A stretch of 64,000 bases of DNA from an uncultured Dorea sp. (GTDB lineage: Bacteria > Bacillota > Clostridia > Lachnospirales > Lachnospiraceae), in assembly GCA_910585725.1 (NCBI GenBank), contig CAJUFA010000003.1, positions 62,001-126,000 on the forward strand, written 5' to 3'. Under the pieces are notes generated by a model. It worked only from the letters and a program-made list of their open reading frames with translations. It searched no databases and was not told where the DNA came from. The translations under genes were made by a program, and so were the position numbers. Shown in pieces: positions 61,174 to 64,000 of the stretch; position 1 is the stretch's first letter; each line of letters begins with the position of its first letter.

Positions 61174-61194
61174 TTTGCACCAATCCGCTTCCCT

Positions 61195-61770
61195 CTACAT
61201 ACACAGCGTAAACAGAATATCCCTTATCTTCTGTTCCCGCCGATTATTTTCAGGCTGCTCCACGGACGCGATATTATTCATCCCTTCCACTCTTGCAAGG
61301 AACATCTTATAATCATGGAACATCTTCACGGTCATTTTATCATAATGGTTATCTTCCAGTACTTTTTTGATATATTTTGAAAGAAAAACCTCGTCGGTCT
61401 TCAGACAGCTCGTGTAACCGCAGAGGACATGACCGGATATTGCCATTACATCTACCGGCATTAGCTTCTGCGGGCTGGAGATCAACATATCATAAAGACA
61501 TAAGATCAGCGGCGCCTTCTCGGTAATTTCATAGTATTTCTCTTCATCGATCCCCTTATGAGGATATGTGACGATAAATTCAACCATCATCTTTGCGGCC
61601 GGCAAACACCCTACCGCAGCCACAACCGTAAAAAGATTCTTCTTCGTTCCGGTCTGGATATATCCGAAGACAAAGACGGCGATCACAATTGCAAATTCCG
61701 CAAGCGTCCAAATCAGATATTTCCTTTTCTGAGCTTTGATATAACCAGGATTCCCTTTTTCAATCTTCAT
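61195..61770 (-). CDS. Hypothetical two-helix membrane protein
   Basis: 191 aa from the ATG at 61770, nine bases after GGGGAG; a longer frame to 61824 overlaps the SDR gene. Two adjacent membrane helices (about residues 18-38 and 45-65) near the N-terminus and a soluble C-terminal part with 'MISSPQKLMPVDVMAISGHV' and 'FLSKYIKKVLEDNHYDKMTV'. Resembles a conserved Lachnospiraceae hypothetical without named domain. It follows the SDR gene with a four-base gap. Confidence 0.7.
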   Translation of the reverse strand: MKIEKGNPGYIKAQKRKYLIWTLAEFAIVIAVFVFGYIQTGTKKNLFTVVAAVGCLPAAKMMVEFIVTYPHKGIDEEKYYEITEKAPLILCLYDMLISSPQKLMPVDVMAISGHVLCGYTSCLKTDEVFLSKYIKKVLEDNHYDKMTVKMFHDYKMFLARVEGMNNIASVEQPENNRREQKIRDILFTLCM

Positions 61771-61774
61771 TTCC

Positions 61775-62551
61775 CTACACTCCCTTATCCCCGATCTTAT
61801 TCGCCCTCCGAAGGACCTCCGCAATCAACGAATCCGGCAGGATTCCCGACGCAGCCCTTAAAATCTTCATGGCGGTTCCATATACGGATACCGGTTTCTT
61901 CCTGACAGAATCCATAAGCGCCTGACGGACAACTTCTCCCGCGTCTGCCTTGACCGAATCTTTGAAAGAATTGGGCAGGGAGCCGGACCGCAGGAAGAAT
62001 TCTGTATCTACAGGTCCCGGGCAGACTACCGTCACAACGATCCCCCGGCTTCTTAGCTCGGCTCTAAGCGCCAGAGACAGACTGTAGACATAGGACTTGG
62101 AAGCGGCATATACGGCAAAGCCCGGCTGGGGAGCGAATGCGGCGGCCGATGCGACATTCACTATTCTACTTCCATTCGACAGATAAGGCAAGCATATCCG
62201 GATAAGTTTTGTCAATGCCTGACAATTCAAATCAATCATTCCCAACTGCTCTTCTGGTTTAATACTGTCAAAGCCCCCCGTCTTGCCATAACCGGCGGCG
62301 TTGACCAGCATCCGGACGTCCGCCTTTTGCCTGTCAAGTTCTCTTCCGATCCGTTCAAAGATATAGTCTCTCTGCATATCACCGTCAAAGATCCTGACCG
62401 GAACCGGAATGCACTTCTCCAGCTCTTTCAGACGTTCCGTCCTTCTTGCCGCCACCCATATTTCATCCAGATGTTTATAAAGTTTTGGAATCTGCTTAGC
62501 GAATTCTCTTCCGATTCCGGACGACGCGCCTGTTATTACCGCGATTCTCAT
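61775..62551 (-). CDS. Short-chain dehydrogenase/reductase
   Basis: 258-aa classical SDR. NAD(P)-binding 'VITGASSGIGREFAKQIPK' (residues 5-23), 'LVNAAGYGKTGGF' (NAG-type motif), catalytic 'VASAAAF...YAASKSYVYSLSL' with Tyr-x3-Lys (Tyr about 149), and 'VVCPGPVDTEFF'. Substrate unknown. AGGAG before the ATG. Confidence 0.93.
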   Translation of the reverse strand: MRIAVITGASSGIGREFAKQIPKLYKHLDEIWVAARRTERLKELEKCIPVPVRIFDGDMQRDYIFERIGRELDRQKADVRMLVNAAGYGKTGGFDSIKPEEQLGMIDLNCQALTKLIRICLPYLSNGSRIVNVASAAAFAPQPGFAVYAASKSYVYSLSLALRAELRSRGIVVTVVCPGPVDTEFFLRSGSLPNSFKDSVKADAGEVVRQALMDSVRKKPVSVYGTAMKILRAASGILPDSLIAEVLRRANKIGDKGV

Positions 62552-62572
62552 AAAACCATCTCCTGTTCTGAT

Positions 62573-64000
62573 TCAATTCCTTTTTGTCTTCTTGTCATGA
62601 ATATTTCGGATTGTCTTTTTCTTTCTATGCTTCCCGTCGTTTCCTGAAGCCGACTGTCTCTGATTCGATTTATGCCCTGCGGTCTGTCGGCGAAGTTTCT
62701 GATCTGAATCCTGTTTTTCACCCTGCCGCCGGGGCCTTATCAGACATTGTCTTCCATATCCCACCAGATCCATCCGTCCTGATTTTTGCAGGGCTTCCAT
62801 CACCAGATCATAATTCTTAGGATCTCTGTACTGGATCAGCGCCCTCTGCATAGCTTTTTCGTGAGGGTTCTTCGGAATATAGACCGGCTTCATGTCTCTG
62901 GGGTCCACACCGGTATAGTACATACAGGTCGATATTGTCGACGGCGTCGGATAGAAATCCTGGACCTGTTCCGGCATATATCCCATATCTCTGATATATT
63001 CCGCAAGTTTCACAGCTTCTTTCATAGTAGATCCCGGATGTGAGGACATCAGATACGGCACCAGATACTGTTTTTTCCCCAGTCTGTGATTGATTGATTC
63101 ATATTTTTCCACAAAAGACTGATAAACGTTTGCCTGCGGTTTTCCCATCTTTTGCAGAACCACGTCCGATATGTGTTCCGGCGCGACCTTTAACTGTCCG
63201 CTTACATGATGTCTGCATAATTCTCTCAAAAAATCTTCCTTCGGGTCCGCCAGGACATAATCAAACCGGATCCCGGATCGGATAAAGACCTTCTTTACGC
63301 CGGGAATCTCCCTTAATCTTCGCAGCAGTCCGATATAATCCCTGTGATCCGCTTTAAGATTCCGGCAGGGTTTCGGAAAGAGACATTGTTTCTCTTTACA
63401 TACGCCGCACGTCGACTGTTTCTCACAGGACGGACGCCTGAAATTTGCCGTAGGTCCGCCCACATCATGGATATAGCCTTTAAAATCCGGATCATTCAGA
63501 AACTGTCTTGCTTCCTCCACCAGAGAATCCTGGCTTCTTGCCTGCAGGATCCTCCCCTGATGAAAGGTGAGAGCGCAGAAATTGCAGCCTCCAAAACATC
63601 CTCTGTTACTGACCAGACTAAACTTTACTTCCGCAATTGCCGGTACTCCGCCTGCCTTTTCATAAGAAGGATGATATGTCCTCATATACGGATACTGATA
63701 GATCTCGTCCATCTCCGCCTGACTAAGGGGTTTGGAAGGAGGATTCTGTACGACATACAGATGATCTCCATAAGGCTCTATCAGCCGCTTTCCTGAGAAA
63801 GGATCCGTATTGCAGTACTGTGTATAAAAGCTTCGGGCATACAGATTTCTGTCTTCCTTCATATCTTCAAATCCCGGCAGTATAACCGCGTCGTATACGT
63901 CTTCTTTGTCCTTCGTCTTATAGACCGTCCCCGGGATAAACGTAATATCATGAACTGCAAGTCCGCTCTCTAAAGCCTCCGCTATTTCTATGATCGAGCG
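62573..64000 (-). CDS. YgiQ-family radical SAM protein (5' end off window)
   Basis: The frame is open to the right edge; at least 475 residues are present. Upstream codons read 'IPGTVYKTKDKEDVYDAVIL' before the first in-window ATG (63862), matching YgiQ, so the true start lies beyond the window. Cluster motif 'SNRGCFGGCNFCALTFHQGR' (CxxxCxxC). 'LKVAPEHISDVVLQKMGKP' and 'YPTPSTISTCMYYTGVDP' are family marks. The C-terminal 60 residues are a lysine/arginine-rich tail. Function of the family unproven. Confidence 0.92.
   Translation of the reverse strand, partial: RSIIEIAEALESGLAVHDITFIPGTVYKTKDKEDVYDAVILPGFEDMKEDRNLYARSFYTQYCNTDPFSGKRLIEPYGDHLYVVQNPPSKPLSQAEMDEIYQYPYMRTYHPSYEKAGGVPAIAEVKFSLVSNRGCFGGCNFCALTFHQGRILQARSQDSLVEEARQFLNDPDFKGYIHDVGGPTANFRRPSCEKQSTCGVCKEKQCLFPKPCRNLKADHRDYIGLLRRLREIPGVKKVFIRSGIRFDYVLADPKEDFLRELCRHHVSGQLKVAPEHISDVVLQKMGKPQANVYQSFVEKYESINHRLGKKQYLVPYLMSSHPGSTMKEAVKLAEYIRDMGYMPEQVQDFYPTPSTISTCMYYTGVDPRDMKPVYIPKNPHEKAMQRALIQYRDPKNYDLVMEALQKSGRMDLVGYGRQCLIRPRRQGEKQDSDQKLRRQTAGHKSNQRQSASGNDGKHRKKKTIRNIHDKKTKRN

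Noticed and set aside
1..64000. tRNA, rRNA, insertion sequence or complete prophage genes
   Set aside because: Scanning the intergenic gaps showed no tRNA cloverleaf, no rRNA segment and no transposase or integrase reading frame.

Overview
The window reads as a stretch of chromosome from an anaerobic, spore-forming Firmicute, most likely a Lachnospiraceae-type Clostridium relative. The grounds are yqfC/yqfD sporulation genes, a SpoVB-type flippase, a BofC-like protein, short-form HisG with HisZ, DUF4321/DUF4250/DUF896/YjfB small proteins, RecU and a Stickland-type selenoprotein reductase. Genus cannot be fixed from sequence alone. Almost everything is on the minus strand; only a DUF378 protein, a 46-aa small ORF and a sugar O-acetyltransferase are on plus.

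Layout in window order (minus-strand transcription runs right to left). 1-3.2 kb: truncated HlyD-type adaptor, TIGR01212 radical SAM protein, DUF378 protein, D,D-carboxypeptidase. 3.2-12.7 kb: the cell-shape and division block radC-mreB-mreC-mreD-PBP2-minC-minD-minE-rodA-mgsA-carboxypeptidase, tightly packed with many overlaps. 12.8-19.1 kb: FAD oxidoreductases, an S41 protease and a methionine gamma-lyase-family PLP enzyme. 19.1-25.7 kb: mutS-mutL-miaA and a YczE-type membrane protein. 25.7-31.5 kb: a 1722-aa DUF4132-type protein with a small partner. 31.6-36.5 kb: an AT-rich, eroded accessory stretch (kinase, GT4 glycosyltransferase, NUDIX, several gene relics) around miaB. 36.5-44 kb: folate, sporulation and RNA-processing genes (DUF4250, formyl-THF cyclo-ligase, DUF896, BofC-like, SpoVB-like, ybeY, phoH, yqfD, yqfC, YjfB). 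44-47.6 kb: ilvN-ilvC and an orphan PAS histidine kinase. 47.6-48.5 kb: a 137-bp inverted-repeat element and the acetyltransferase. 48.5-54 kb: a compact grd module (GrdX, TetR-type regulator, GrdE-type proprotein, selenocysteine-containing GrdB-type subunit, NSS transporter). 54-59.6 kb: hisZ-hisG-hisD-hisB-hisIE. 59.7-64 kb: RecU, RluA-type pseudouridine synthase, a membrane protein, an SDR and a truncated YgiQ radical SAM protein.

The most interesting region is the grd module. GrdB is read through an in-frame UGA (Sec350) followed 12 nt later by a SECIS-like hairpin. The grdE promoter carries an exact 16-bp palindromic box in its spacer, repeated exactly 63 bp downstream, and a degenerate version sits on the grdX promoter; this points to control by the encoded TetR protein. 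No GrdA, GrdC or GrdD is in the window, so the module must borrow them. Second is a HisIE enzyme fused to an N-terminal HisF-like barrel that has lost at least the first catalytic aspartate. Third is a set of small decayed relics and repeat expansions, including a 38-bp tandem duplication that rewrote the C-terminus of a PLP enzyme and 30-bp repeats inside mutL.
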